Shown here: piece after piece, positions 45,648 through 53,442 of the stretch
Position numbering within the stretch: the stretch's first letter is position 1
How the letters are laid out: every line of letters starts with the position of its first letter
Assembly: GCF_000420785.1 (NCBI RefSeq)
Contig: NZ_ATVP01000008.1
Location: 1 to 64,000 of the forward strand
DNA: 64,000 nt
Reading direction: 5' to 3'
From: Streptococcus hyovaginalis DSM 12219
GTDB lineage: Bacteria > Bacillota > Bacilli > Lactobacillales > Streptococcaceae
The notes under the pieces: model-generated
What the model was told of the DNA's origin: nothing
Database searches by the model: none
What the model saw: only the letters and a program-made list of their open reading frames with translations
Translations under genes and position numbers: made by a program

Positions 45648-46178
45648 CTAATCAATTTTTAATTCCATTTTTCCTGAAAAGGCTGTTTGAGAAGCTAGAG
45701 ATTCTCCATCTTCAGTCTTTATAAAAAGCATAGGCGGAAGGTTGTAATCTACGCCATTCATTGCAGACCAAACGTTGAAGGCTTCGTGTTCTTTTGCTTG
45801 AATTCCGTCCGCAAACTTTTGTAACTCATTTTTTTCGTAATATTTGTAATCATTCGGAACGGTCATATATAAAGCGTTATCTTTATTAGTAAAAGAATAT
45901 AAGCTAATATCTAGCCCTTTTTCTGTTAAATCATTTTGTAAGTATTCAATAAAATCAGGCATTTGTTCGGCTGTGATTCTTGGCAGTTCTTCTTCGGTAG
46001 AAGAGGAAGGAGAGCTGCTTTCCTCGCTTGAGCTTGATTTTTTGGTAGTAGTCTGTTCAGTTTTCTCTTCTTTTATTGAGTCAGATCCATCAAAAATACC
46101 ATTTAGGAAATTGTAGATGACAAGTGCAATAACAATAGCAAAAATAGCTTTAGCAATGGTTAGTTTATCTTTTTTCAT
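45648..46178 (-). CDS. Membrane-anchored protein of the repressor operon, unknown
   Basis: 176 residues with a short basic N-terminus, one membrane helix (IAKAIFAIVIALVIYNFL), a Ser/Glu/Thr-rich linker (about 35-70) and an outer domain I do not recognise. ATG 46178 follows AAAGGAG and overlaps the repressor stop by 14 bp. Genes in this position, co-expressed with a CI-type repressor, often act in the established state, for instance in superinfection exclusion; that is only inference here. Confidence 0.7.
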   Translation of the reverse strand: MKKDKLTIAKAIFAIVIALVIYNFLNGIFDGSDSIKEEKTEQTTTKKSSSSEESSSPSSSTEEELPRITAEQMPDFIEYLQNDLTEKGLDISLYSFTNKDNALYMTVPNDYKYYEKNELQKFADGIQAKEHEAFNVWSAMNGVDYNLPPMLFIKTEDGESLASQTAFSGKMELKID

Positions 46179-46641
46179 TTTTTCTCCTTTGATTTTCAAT
46201 TCTATCCATAATTCTTTGTTGCGCTTCGTTTCCAGATGAACGTACTTTTTTAATGGATTCATCACTGATATTATCAAATTTGGTTTTCTGCTGATCTCGT
46301 AGCAGTAAATGTCCATAGTCTAGCAGTTTATCCTGATTATCATTATTAAGTTCATCATACAGACTTTGGATTTCTGATACAGGTTCGTCAGTAACAGTAT
46401 CTTTGAATAAGTAACGTTCCTCTTGATAACCAAGTAAGTAAGCGACATCAACTCCAAAATATTCAGCGAGTTTTTGGGCGTTTTTCTTATTTATTTCTCG
46501 CTCGCCACTTTCCCAGTATTGAAGAGTGCGTCTAGATACACTGTAGGGTTCATTTTCGTTAGAAAATTTTTCCTTAATAGCAGTTGCCAGTTCTGATTGG
46601 GTCTTATTATCTTTTTCTCTAAGTTCTTTTAATCTATTCAT
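46165..46641 (-). CDS. CI-like repressor of the island (XRE family)
   Basis: A 158-residue protein with an N-terminal helix-turn-helix (about 1-75: KTQSELATAIKEKF, SVSRRTLQYWESGEREINKK, NAQKLAEYFGVDVAYLLGY) and a short helical C-terminus. No S24 peptidase domain is present, so it is probably not inactivated by RecA-stimulated self-cleavage; helper-phage antirepression, as in SaPI Stl systems, is more likely (inference). It is divergent from the Cro-like gene across three operators. Confidence 0.88.
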   Translation of the reverse strand: MNRLKELREKDNKTQSELATAIKEKFSNENEPYSVSRRTLQYWESGEREINKKNAQKLAEYFGVDVAYLLGYQEERYLFKDTVTDEPVSEIQSLYDELNNDNQDKLLDYGHLLLRDQQKTKFDNISDESIKKVRSSGNEAQQRIMDRIENQRRKNEKR

Positions 46642-46673
46642 AGCATTGTCCTTGAGGTGATTATAACATAGTT

Positions 46674-46692
46674 AGCGCCTTAATTGTGCGCG
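46674..46692. promoter_or_regulatory. Operator O1 of the island repressor
   Basis: AGCGCC-N7-TGCGCG, an imperfect copy of the AGCGCA-N7-TGCGCT palindrome. It overlaps the -35 area of the leftward repressor promoter, whose extended -10 is TGTTATAAT on the minus strand (46668-46660). Confidence 0.8.
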
Positions 46693-46718
46693 TTAAAAAA
46701 ATAATTTTCATTAAACAC

Positions 46719-46747
46719 TTGACAGCGCATTTAAAGTGCGCTAAAAT
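46719..46747 (+). promoter_or_regulatory. Rightward early promoter of the island
   Basis: TTGACA, a 17-bp spacer and TAAAAT. It should drive the Cro-like gene and the early/replication genes when the repressor is released. Confidence 0.8.
46724..46742. promoter_or_regulatory. Operator O2, inside the rightward early promoter
   Basis: Perfect AGCGCA-N7-TGCGCT. It fills the space between -35 TTGACA (46719-46724) and -10 TAAAAT (46742-46747) of the rightward promoter, so a bound repressor must block RNA polymerase. Confidence 0.88.
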
Positions 46748-46762
46748 ACAAAATATATTTGG

Positions 46763-46781
46763 AGCGCAATAAAAATGCGCT
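46763..46781. promoter_or_regulatory. Operator O3
   Basis: Perfect AGCGCA-N7-TGCGCT about 15 bp downstream of the rightward -10, between the transcription start and the Cro-like gene. Confidence 0.85.
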
Positions 46782-46801
46782 TTAGAAAGTGAGGTAAGTT
46801 A

Positions 46802-46990
46802 ATGCTAATTGACAATGCTATGGCTATTAAAGTCCGTAAAAAGCGAGCAGTTGATAATTTAGGTAAAGTTGCTTTGTCTAAGAAATTAAAAATAACAACT
46901 CGTACTCTCGCCAAAATCGAAGCAGGCAACTATGACGCACCGAAGCGAATTTATCAGTCAGTTATGAATTGGCTGGTTGAGGATCTATAG
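46802..46990 (+). CDS. Cro-like small helix-turn-helix protein
   Basis: 62 residues, mostly one helix-turn-helix: LGKVALSKKLKITTRTLAKI followed by EAGNYDAPKRIYQSVMNWLV. The first gene of the rightward early transcript, facing the CI-like repressor, so a Cro-type role is likely. GAGG lies upstream of the ATG. Confidence 0.8.
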   Translation: MLIDNAMAIKVRKKRAVDNLGKVALSKKLKITTRTLAKIEAGNYDAPKRIYQSVMNWLVEDL

Positions 46991-47004
46991 AAAGGAGGTG
47001 TCGT

Positions 47005-47412
47005 ATGGCACAAACACCATTTACGCAAGAATTGCTTTACCAGATTTATGATGACAATGGTCTTGTCACTATGGATTTATTGAGGGAGCGACTACCAGAT
47101 TGGTCTGATGATAAAATCAAGCACCGTTTGGGAACGTGGAAAACACGAAAAAACATTTCTTACTCACTCGAAAATGGTGAGATTACTAATTTTGTATTTC
47201 TCAAGATCAAGGAGGAAGAGGAGGCAGAAATCACCGAAGGGCGCAAGCTTAAGCTTGAAGAATACTACATTCAAGTTGTCGTGGCTCGTGAGATCATGGC
47301 CAAAGAGACAGCTAGTGACACTAATAAGCTAAAAGCTATGCAATTACAACAAGAGGCGATGGATGCGATTCCTGATAGATACTTCAAGGAATTTAATGAA
47401 ATCTATGGTTAA
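47005..47412 (+). CDS. Early island protein, unknown
   Basis: 135 residues, not recognised. The N-terminal half (LLYQIYDDNGLVTMDLLRER, WSDDKIKHRLGTWKTR) could form a winged-helix-like unit and the rest is charged helix. AAAGGAGG lies ahead of the ATG. Its TAA overlaps the ATG of the next mini-gene as TAATG. Confidence 0.7.
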   Translation: MAQTPFTQELLYQIYDDNGLVTMDLLRERLPDWSDDKIKHRLGTWKTRKNISYSLENGEITNFVFLKIKEEEEAEITEGRKLKLEEYYIQVVVAREIMAKETASDTNKLKAMQLQQEAMDAIPDRYFKEFNEIYG

Positions 47413-47504
47413 TGACAACAAAAAAAGACTTCCGAACGCCAATTCATGAAAGTCTTTTAGCAGAAAATAATTACAAACCGAATACAGGCAAGTATGGGGC
47501 TTAG
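47412..47504 (+). CDS. 30-residue small protein, coupled to the preceding gene
   Basis: The frame starts at the ATG of TAATG, overlapping the stop of the 135-residue gene, and encodes MTTKKDFRTPIHESLLAEN followed by NYKPNTGKYGA. The stop-start overlap implies translational coupling. No family is recognised. It could also be non-functional. Confidence 0.45.
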   Translation: MTTKKDFRTPIHESLLAENNYKPNTGKYGA

Positions 47505-47656
47505 TAATTTTTATTTAACACTATTATAACATATTTTCCAGACAAGAGGGCGAAAATCCTAACACACCGTTCGCCAACTTAGACAGTGAAAACTGTAGCG
47601 GTGTAAGAATCCATGTACAGTAAAGTCAGGCGAAAATACCTAGCAGGAGTGACCAA

Positions 47657-47806
47657 ATGGCAATAACAAGAATGATTGAAGAATTAAATGAAATTGCTGA
47701 TTATGTTTTGTCAGTCATGACAGAAGCAGAAAAAGAAAATTATTTAGAAATGACGGATCAGGAACAGCGTTTACTGATCGTCAATCACTTAGCAAAGAGG
47801 GGATAG
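47657..47806 (+). CDS. 49-residue small early protein
   Basis: ATG 47657 follows CAGGAG by 7 bp. The product begins MAITRMIEELNEIADYVLSV and contains MTEAEKENYLEMTDQEQRLL; acidic and helical. It ends 3 bp before the next gene starts, so it sits in the same transcript. The 150 bp upstream (47505-47656) hold no gene but carry two GGCGAAAAT stretches (about 47550 and 47622). Confidence 0.6.
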   Translation: MAITRMIEELNEIADYVLSVMTEAEKENYLEMTDQEQRLLIVNHLAKRG

Positions 47807-47809
47807 AAG

Positions 47810-48163
47810 ATGACTGTAGAAATTTATGAAGAAAATGGAGTAAAAAGAATGAGAACAGGAACACCTCATGGGAATGTTATTAGTATGTTTGGCAGCAACC
47901 TTAACTTGTCACCTCAAAAAAGGGAAGAGTATCGTTTAAGAGCTGAAAGCAAAACAGAAGCTGAAGCATTTTTGACAGAACGTTTTGGTCAACATAATGC
48001 GTGGGTAATTGTGGCTAATGTTATGGCGAATTTTACAACAAAAAATAGAAAATCAGCCAAGAGTTTTGAAGAGGCGTGGCATGATTTAGGTTTTCAGGTT
48101 GTAACAGATATTATTTATAGAACTTTAAACGACTTACCAGCGGAAGGAAACATACAACTATGA
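47810..48163 (+). CDS. Early island protein, unknown
   Basis: 117 residues with no family I recognise. MRTGTPHGNVISMFGSN is near the N-terminus; residues 45-110 look helical (TEAEAFLTERFGQHNAWVIV). The stop overlaps the next gene by 4 bp (ATGA). Confidence 0.65.
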   Translation: MTVEIYEENGVKRMRTGTPHGNVISMFGSNLNLSPQKREEYRLRAESKTEAEAFLTERFGQHNAWVIVANVMANFTTKNRKSAKSFEEAWHDLGFQVVTDIIYRTLNDLPAEGNIQL

Positions 48164-48354
48164 TCCAAGAACTTAATTTAAGCCCTAGAGGCTATGTCAT
48201 TCTGCTCCTGATTCTAGCTTGGGTGTTTTATCAACTCGTAAAGACACCGAGCAAAATAGAGCCTACAAAGGGGGTTACTAATCGTAACAACCATTCTGAG
48301 CCTGCTTACCTAACAAGGTATGGGGCAGTAATACAAATGCAAGGGAGGGATTAG
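48160..48354 (+). CDS. Small single-pass membrane protein
   Basis: 64 residues with one membrane helix (YVILLLILAWVFYQLV) and a short basic tail. Overlaps its upstream neighbour by 4 bp; the next gene starts at the following base. Function unknown. Confidence 0.65.
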   Translation: MIQELNLSPRGYVILLLILAWVFYQLVKTPSKIEPTKGVTNRNNHSEPAYLTRYGAVIQMQGRD

Positions 48355-48633
48355 ATGACAAGTAAAACAGACGAACTGATTTTATCTCTTGAACGTGATA
48401 CAGCTTCACGTTTGATAGAATTGGCAGAGCGTATGGCAAAGGATAAGCGTATCAAACCAAGGCAGACAGGACTTATTTCTCAAAAGGAATTGGAAGAGGA
48501 ACTCAAGGTTACTTATCAAACCATTAAATTATGGCGAGACAATGGTTTGAAGCCTTATATTCCACCCGTAGAGGGGACTAGAAAGGTGTTCTTCAAGATT
48601 TCTGATGTGCTAGCATTCCTGGAGGTGAGCTAA
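48355..48633 (+). CDS. Excisionase/MerR-like helix-turn-helix protein
   Basis: 92 residues. The second half (LISQKELEEELKVTYQTIKL, WRDNGLKPYIPPVEGTRKVF, KISDVLAFLE) is a MerR/excisionase-type winged helix as found in AlpA-like phage regulators. It could serve as the island excisionase or as an activator; position just before replication genes does not decide. Its stop overlaps the next ATG. Confidence 0.75.
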   Translation: MTSKTDELILSLERDTASRLIELAERMAKDKRIKPRQTGLISQKELEEELKVTYQTIKLWRDNGLKPYIPPVEGTRKVFFKISDVLAFLEVS

Positions 48634-49160
48634 TGCGATATATCGATATTATGATTGCTCCCGAGTGGGTAAAAGATTTCAAGGGGTTAGATGGCGTGGA
48701 GACACGGCTGCTCTATAAACAGGGCTATTGTATCATGACCTATTTTGAACCGACCGATTGTCATTTTGAAAACCTTGGTAAAAACGGTATTCAAATTTCA
48801 GTTAGTGACGAAGATAGGCTAGATCATTATTTAGCCAGCAACTGGCAATTAGTCCGTGATATGACACCAACTTATCTCGGTGGGCAGGTACTGGATTTTG
48901 TCAATGCCTTGCAAATTGCAACCGTGAGAGCAGAAAAAGATAACCATGGCTTATCACTTACAGGAATCATAGACATTGCTTTCTGTTATGGGATCAGTAC
49001 CAAAGATGAGATTATCAGCTTTGTCAGACAATGTTACCGAGCAGGAGTTCCTCAAGAAAAAGTGTATCTGTATTTAACGACGGCATTAAGGACAACCAAA
49101 TTAAACGAGTTTTTGCTTAATGAAGTGAGCAGGTATTATAGAGAGGGGGCAAGTGCTTGA
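48633..49160 (+). CDS. Protein preceding the replication gene, unknown
   Basis: 175 residues, not assigned to a family. The C-terminal half is helical (IIDIAFCYGISTKDEIISFV, KVYLYLTTALRTTKLNEFLL). It overlaps the helicase gene by 4 bp. Satellites often place a primase-accessory gene here, but I see no primase motif. Confidence 0.6.
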   Translation: MRYIDIMIAPEWVKDFKGLDGVETRLLYKQGYCIMTYFEPTDCHFENLGKNGIQISVSDEDRLDHYLASNWQLVRDMTPTYLGGQVLDFVNALQIATVRAEKDNHGLSLTGIIDIAFCYGISTKDEIISFVRQCYRAGVPQEKVYLYLTTALRTTKLNEFLLNEVSRYYREGASA

Positions 49161-50764
49161 CAATAACTGACCAATTAAAAACTTTAGTCAACACTGATTG
49201 GAAAGAGGCGGTTTTTGGTAAATCCAAGATGAAAGCCGATTATAAGAAACAGATCCACCAGTTGGTTCTATTAGATGATTTTAACAAGGTTCATTATAAA
49301 AATCACGAAGCGTTTATCCCTGAAAGTGAAGTGATGTACACGACGGAAATCAGTGGCAAGGTTTATAAATTTATTTCTGCTGATCTAAAGATTGTTGAAA
49401 ATAAGCAAAAGAAAACGTCACGGCTTCAAGTTACCAGTGGGACAGGTGTTTCACCTTTTGCTAAGTTGGTGATTGACTATTTGTTAGGACGACTGACTTT
49501 CTATAACAGTAAGCTTTATGATGTTAATGATAAGCAAGTGGTGGTTTTAGATGACTACACCATCCGGAAATTATATAACTTCAAAAATGAAGGGGAGTAC
49601 GTCCTTGAAATTCTTGAGGGGATTCATAAAACCTTGCATGTGCAAGCTAAGCGGAAATTAGAACCCCACAAAATTTTAGGTCAAGATTTTGTCATTGATT
49701 TAAAGAAACATACACTGACTAGAATTTCAGAGGACAACCATAGTTCCTATTTCAAATACTATGATGTTTCATTTAACAAAGCTACCGAAAGTGTAGAGAT
49801 GGCTATTAAATTTCTAAAGTACGTTATCGCTGATAACGATAGCTACCACAATGCCCAGCTTCAAGCTTATTATATCGCTCAAGTGGCTAGTGGACTATAC
49901 CCTAAACTTAATTTCTTCATTTCAAAATCAGACATTAGAACAGGTAAAGGGTTAAGACATATCGCTCTATCTGGACTATTCAATAAGGTAGATGTAGAGT
50001 TGGATAACCTAACGGGTGGTGCTTTTGAGGCAAGTAACGCTTGGGCAATGTTTGCTGGTGGTGAAATGGCTCTTGCGACTGAGCAAGGGGATATTATGGG
50101 CGACAAGATGGAACGTGTCCTAAAAATTATTGCCACTGAAAAAACGCACCTATCAAGGTTGGTTGGTCAAAATTATGGCTTAATTGACCTAACCAGTGTC
50201 CTATGCATTGATACAAACAAGAAAGTTTTGCTATCTGATGAAATGAACGGACGTAAGGTGCTGATCCAATATCAAGACAGACCGAAAGGAGAAACCGATT
50301 TGGAGAGACAAAAAATATTCGCTCCCTATTGGGAGGCATTTACCAACCCCGATAAGTCACCAAACATTGAGGGCTCTATAGGATTTCTAATTGCTTCAAT
50401 GGAATACTTCAAAAAACAAGGTTGTCAGTTTGAGTTTAGAGACGTTGAACTTAAGAATGAAATTGAGCTGAATGACTATCTGCTTTATTTGATCGAAGCC
50501 CTTGAATTTAATGAGTTTGTTCTCAAAGATGATACGATGGAATTTTTGAGAGGGCAAGCATATGGGAAAAATGACAAAAAAGTCGGAGATGATTTTAAAG
50601 CTATTGGTGTTGAAGGCTTTAAAAAGAAAATTAATGGCAAGCCAAAACAAGCTTATCGGATTGTTAATCATAAAAGGTTCAATAATGCCAAGCAAGGAAT
50701 TGAAGAAGAACCAGATCGAAATATCTCTCTAGAAGGTATTTTTAACCAAATTAAGCAAGGGTAA
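49157..50764 (+). CDS. Replication protein, D5/P4-type primase-helicase C-terminal family
   Basis: A 535-residue protein of the virus-type initiator/helicase group used by phage satellites. The middle (about 245-330) looks like an SF3/D5 ATPase: a modified P-loop FISKSDIRTGKGLRHIALSG and a Walker B-like MFAGGEMALATEQGD. I see no clear N-terminal primase motif, and the GxxGxGKS/T P-loop is degenerate. TTG start, overlapping the upstream gene by 4 bp. The stop codon lies inside the first iteron of a candidate origin, as expected for an initiator beside its own origin. Confidence 0.75.
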   Translation: MTITDQLKTLVNTDWKEAVFGKSKMKADYKKQIHQLVLLDDFNKVHYKNHEAFIPESEVMYTTEISGKVYKFISADLKIVENKQKKTSRLQVTSGTGVSPFAKLVIDYLLGRLTFYNSKLYDVNDKQVVVLDDYTIRKLYNFKNEGEYVLEILEGIHKTLHVQAKRKLEPHKILGQDFVIDLKKHTLTRISEDNHSSYFKYYDVSFNKATESVEMAIKFLKYVIADNDSYHNAQLQAYYIAQVASGLYPKLNFFISKSDIRTGKGLRHIALSGLFNKVDVELDNLTGGAFEASNAWAMFAGGEMALATEQGDIMGDKMERVLKIIATEKTHLSRLVGQNYGLIDLTSVLCIDTNKKVLLSDEMNGRKVLIQYQDRPKGETDLERQKIFAPYWEAFTNPDKSPNIEGSIGFLIASMEYFKKQGCQFEFRDVELKNEIELNDYLLYLIEALEFNEFVLKDDTMEFLRGQAYGKNDKKVGDDFKAIGVEGFKKKINGKPKQAYRIVNHKRFNNAKQGIEEEPDRNISLEGIFNQIKQG

Positions 50765-51062
50765 CTTGAGGTAACTAGATGGTAACTAGGTTTAATTAAA
50801 TTTGCCAAAATCACTAAACGGTTGATATGAAAAGGTTTATAGACGATGAGGTAACTAGGTAACCAGGGTAACGTGGTTTTACTATGGATTGTGTAGTTAA
50901 AAAAAACATAAAGTGTTTTTTTCTTCCCTTATATCCCTATAGAAAAATCTAGTTACCCCAGTTACCGACTGAAAAAGTATCAATAAACGTTGATATAATA
51001 AGGTTTTAAGGTAATTAGGTACCTATTTACCACCTCGTTACCTAGAATTATACCTCGTTACC
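50760..51062. other. Candidate replication origin of the island (iterons)
   Basis: Six direct GGTAAC iterons lie at 50760, 50770, 50781, 50850, 50858 and 50867 (most as GGTAACTAG or GGTAACCAGG). Inverted copies (GTTACC) lie at 50952, 50961, 51037 and 51057, with weaker forms at 51026. An A/T-rich stretch (50881-50948) separates the two clusters. Each half also contains a similar GTTGATAT...AAGG unit (50821 and 50989). Two oppositely oriented iteron clusters around an A/T-rich core directly after a helicase gene match the organisation known for SaPI origins. Confidence 0.75.
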
Positions 51063-51085
51063 TTTTCAAAATTTAAGGAGAAAGC

Positions 51086-51295
51086 ATGAAAATCAAGATA
51101 TTTTATCAAAGAGGCTCACTGACAGAGTTTGAAGAAGAAATAAATAATTTTATGGCTACCGCTAACGTGGTAGATGTGAAGCTCACAGAAGGAACATATG
51201 GAGATTATGAAACGATTAATTGTTCTCTAACGGCGGTTATCGTTTATCGGGAAATCAATGGCGTTTTCAATCCAGTACCAACATATCACAACTAG
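51086..51295 (+). CDS. Small protein resembling Cse60
   Basis: 69 residues starting MKIKIFYQRGSLTEFEEEIN, then NFMATANVVDVKLTE. The layout (short strand, helix with EEEINxF, then strand with VDVK) resembles the small Cse60 family found in Bacillus and phages; similarity is modest and function unknown. Good AAGGAG site. First gene after the origin. Confidence 0.55.
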   Translation: MKIKIFYQRGSLTEFEEEINNFMATANVVDVKLTEGTYGDYETINCSLTAVIVYREINGVFNPVPTYHN

Positions 51296-51307
51296 GAGAA
51301 ATATATT

Positions 51308-51625
51308 ATGACAAACACAGACTTAAAACCATTCAAAACATTTTCAGACAAACCAAAATCATTTTTGTTTACTTATACGTTTAAAGACTTTGACACGGCA
51401 CAAGTGGCAGGTCATGCGGTAATGGGTTATATGACAGGTACTTATGAACAACCTGTTATAGAAGTGACTTATCAAGGTGATGGTTTTAATAGGTTGGTTA
51501 TTGGGTACGCCGAAGATAAGAAGTTAAACTATATTTTCAAACGTATCTGCGATAGTTTCAAGGGTTACTATCATCAACCTGAAGATATGACGGATGAAGA
51601 ACTTGACACTCTGTTTCAAGAATAG
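51308..51625 (+). CDS. Unknown island protein, paralogue of its neighbour
   Basis: 105 residues. VAGHAVMGYMTGTYEQPVIE followed by VTYQGDGFNRLVIGY resembles the next gene's LAILGYFIGTLWPCEVDVVE and IHGTGYGVFVTYEGY, so the two look like diverged tandem copies. No known family. AGGAG precedes the ATG. Confidence 0.65.
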   Translation: MTNTDLKPFKTFSDKPKSFLFTYTFKDFDTAQVAGHAVMGYMTGTYEQPVIEVTYQGDGFNRLVIGYAEDKKLNYIFKRICDSFKGYYHQPEDMTDEELDTLFQE

Positions 51626-51635
51626 GAGCTACTGA

Positions 51636-51857
51636 ATGAAGTATTACTGGACGTATAGCACACTCTTTCAACCAACGGCACAAGATATTAAGTTGGCTAT
51701 TCTAGGTTACTTTATAGGCACGCTATGGCCATGCGAAGTGGACGTAGTGGAAATACACGGTACTGGTTATGGTGTCTTTGTGACTTATGAGGGTTACTTT
51801 GACAAGTCGGATAGGTTGAAGAAGATAGCTCGTGCTGTAGAAAACGACGAATTATGA
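51636..51857 (+). CDS. Unknown island protein, paralogue of its neighbour
   Basis: 73 residues with the same core pattern as the preceding protein (hydrophobic GYxxGT, V-rich strand, GxGY, then a final helix DRLKKIARAVE versus NYIFKRICD). AGGAG lies upstream of ATG. Function unknown. Confidence 0.65.
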   Translation: MKYYWTYSTLFQPTAQDIKLAILGYFIGTLWPCEVDVVEIHGTGYGVFVTYEGYFDKSDRLKKIARAVENDEL

Positions 51858-51877
51858 CGATTGAGGAGGGTTAAAAC

Positions 51878-52039
51878 GTGGTCATGCAACTAAAAGAGGG
51901 GTTGATTTATTATTTAAACGGCGGTAAAATAGAACCAAAGGAACTTCCAGATTATGGGGAGGTGACTTTAAAAATTCAAGATGGAAAAATTGTTCATATT
52001 CGTAAGATTGAAGATGAACGGATTGACCAAGCTGACTAG
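51878..52039 (+). CDS. 53-residue YezD/DUF2292-like protein
   Basis: GTG 51878 lies 7 bp after GAGGAGGG; an in-frame ATG at 51884 is the alternative. The product contains PDYGEVTLKIQDGKIVHIRK, close to the YezD pattern (YGSVxIxVxDGKVVQI). Function of that family is unknown. Last gene before the terminator at 52052-52099. Confidence 0.65.
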   Translation: MVMQLKEGLIYYLNGGKIEPKELPDYGEVTLKIQDGKIVHIRKIEDERIDQAD

Positions 52040-52051
52040 ATCAAGACGACT

Positions 52052-52099
52052 AGAGGCATATTCAATTAGCTTAATTGCTTTTTGGGTATGCCTCTTTTT
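52052..52099 (+). terminator. Terminator between early and packaging modules
   Basis: AGAGGCATA and TATGCCTCT enclose a small AATTAGCTTAATT hairpin and are followed by TTTTTG. It suggests that the next genes need their own promoter or antitermination. Confidence 0.7.
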
Positions 52100-52122
52100 G
52101 CATTAATAAGAAAGGAAGTTTT

Positions 52123-52920
52123 ATGTACACACCAACTAATAAGACTTATGCTGACATTATGACCAAAGTAGAGAAAGCTACTGAAGAATGGGTAAAAAAT
52201 AAGATGGCTTCTGCTGATTCAAATGAGGATCCAAAAACCGTGGTTACCGAAGAAGATAAGCAGGAACAAATGGAGCGTATCTTCATAGAGAAATACGGAA
52301 CAGCTTTATTTGATTACAAGGTTAAGTCATATCAAGAGGAATTAGACGGTCTGAAAGTCAAAGCTCGTGAGCATGTTGATAGCTTTAATGATTTTGTAAA
52401 AGAGTTGGAAGCTGATGAACGCTATACTGAACGAGGAAAAGCAGACTTATACCGTGTTGAACGTAAGAAAGTTGAAAAGGATCTGATTGAGATTGGAGAT
52501 GCTCAATATAATTTAGGCATCAATATCCAGGAGATTGAAGTGGAATCGGCTCAAACAGCGTGGAAGAAATTAGAAGATGAAATGACACCCGATTCTATCT
52601 CGCCTAGTGAATTTCATTATATCGATATGATCTTATCCCGTAATAATAGTGATGAAATGCGACAAAAAATTGCTAAACAATTCCACTATCATATTGCCGT
52701 ATTAGATTTATTAAATTCTGAAAAAGGTGTAACCCCTATTCATCACCCCTTGGAAAGTGTCAAAAATAGAGGTGTTAATTATATTAGAGTAGGACAAGTG
52801 AACATGCCAGAACCATATGCAAGCACATATCTGTCTGACCTCTTGCGGAATTTAGATGGCAAACTTTTCCTAGCTGGAGATAATGAACGTAGAGCAAAAT
52901 CAGAAAAGACATTGGTCTAA
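52123..52920 (+). CDS. Coiled-coil island protein, unknown
   Basis: 265 residues, very acidic and helical (VKSYQEELDGLKVKAREHVD, DLYRVERKKVEKDLIEIGDA). The C-terminal part (VGQVNMPEPYASTYLSDLLR) is less charged. I do not recognise a family. Placed first in the terminase module, it might act on helper capsid assembly or packaging, but nothing in the sequence proves that. ATG 52123 follows AAAGGAAG; the longer frame begins inside the terminator. Confidence 0.65.
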   Translation: MYTPTNKTYADIMTKVEKATEEWVKNKMASADSNEDPKTVVTEEDKQEQMERIFIEKYGTALFDYKVKSYQEELDGLKVKAREHVDSFNDFVKELEADERYTERGKADLYRVERKKVEKDLIEIGDAQYNLGINIQEIEVESAQTAWKKLEDEMTPDSISPSEFHYIDMILSRNNSDEMRQKIAKQFHYHIAVLDLLNSEKGVTPIHHPLESVKNRGVNYIRVGQVNMPEPYASTYLSDLLRNLDGKLFLAGDNERRAKSEKTLV

Positions 52921-52931
52921 GGTGATTGCCT

Positions 52932-53177
52932 ATGCTTAGTAGAGAGTACTTAAATTTGTATTTGAAAAAAGCTCACTTTACAAGCTTAGAACATTTGTTG
53001 TTTAGGATAGCTGTTAACGGAGAATTTCCAGATGATATGTATTTCTCATCTAGGGTTAGAACAACAATAACTCACCTAATTAATGAAATCCGTAAACGTG
53101 AAGCCGTTAAAGGACATTCTGGCGTAGCAGAGTTATATCAAATGATTGATGAAGTGGTAGAAAGAGAATTGGGGTGA
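52932..53177 (+). CDS. Small island protein, unknown
   Basis: 81 residues starting MLSREYLNLYLKKAHFTSLE; helical and basic-acidic mixed. ATG 52932 preferred over TTG 52926, with AAGGTGA upstream. It lies 11 bp after the coiled-coil gene and 4 bp before the next gene. Confidence 0.6.
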   Translation: MLSREYLNLYLKKAHFTSLEHLLFRIAVNGEFPDDMYFSSRVRTTITHLINEIRKREAVKGHSGVAELYQMIDEVVERELG

Positions 53178-53181
53178 TGTC

Positions 53182-53442
53182 ATGCTTAATAGAGTACAGT
53201 TTGATTTTCTTGAATATACAGTTACAGAAAATGAGAGCGAAGATTTTTCTGATGAACCCACTAAAGATGAGGCTAGAGAATTTTATTTGAGAAACTTGAT
53301 TGCTTTTATGCTGGTAGCTGAAGATGATGATATAAAACGTTCTTGTGCCAAAGCATTCTTGACGTTCCCAGAAAAAAACCTGGACATTGCTTTGAGTACA
53401 GAACTATTGACTAGAGAAGATTTAGAGAGGTGGTCAAAATAG
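53182..53442 (+). CDS. Small acidic island protein, unknown
   Basis: 86 residues, rich in Asp and Glu (ENESEDFSDEPTKDEAREFY), with a helical middle. No family recognised. Overlaps the terS start by 13 bp. Confidence 0.6.
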   Translation: MLNRVQFDFLEYTVTENESEDFSDEPTKDEAREFYLRNLIAFMLVAEDDDIKRSCAKAFLTFPEKNLDIALSTELLTREDLERWSK

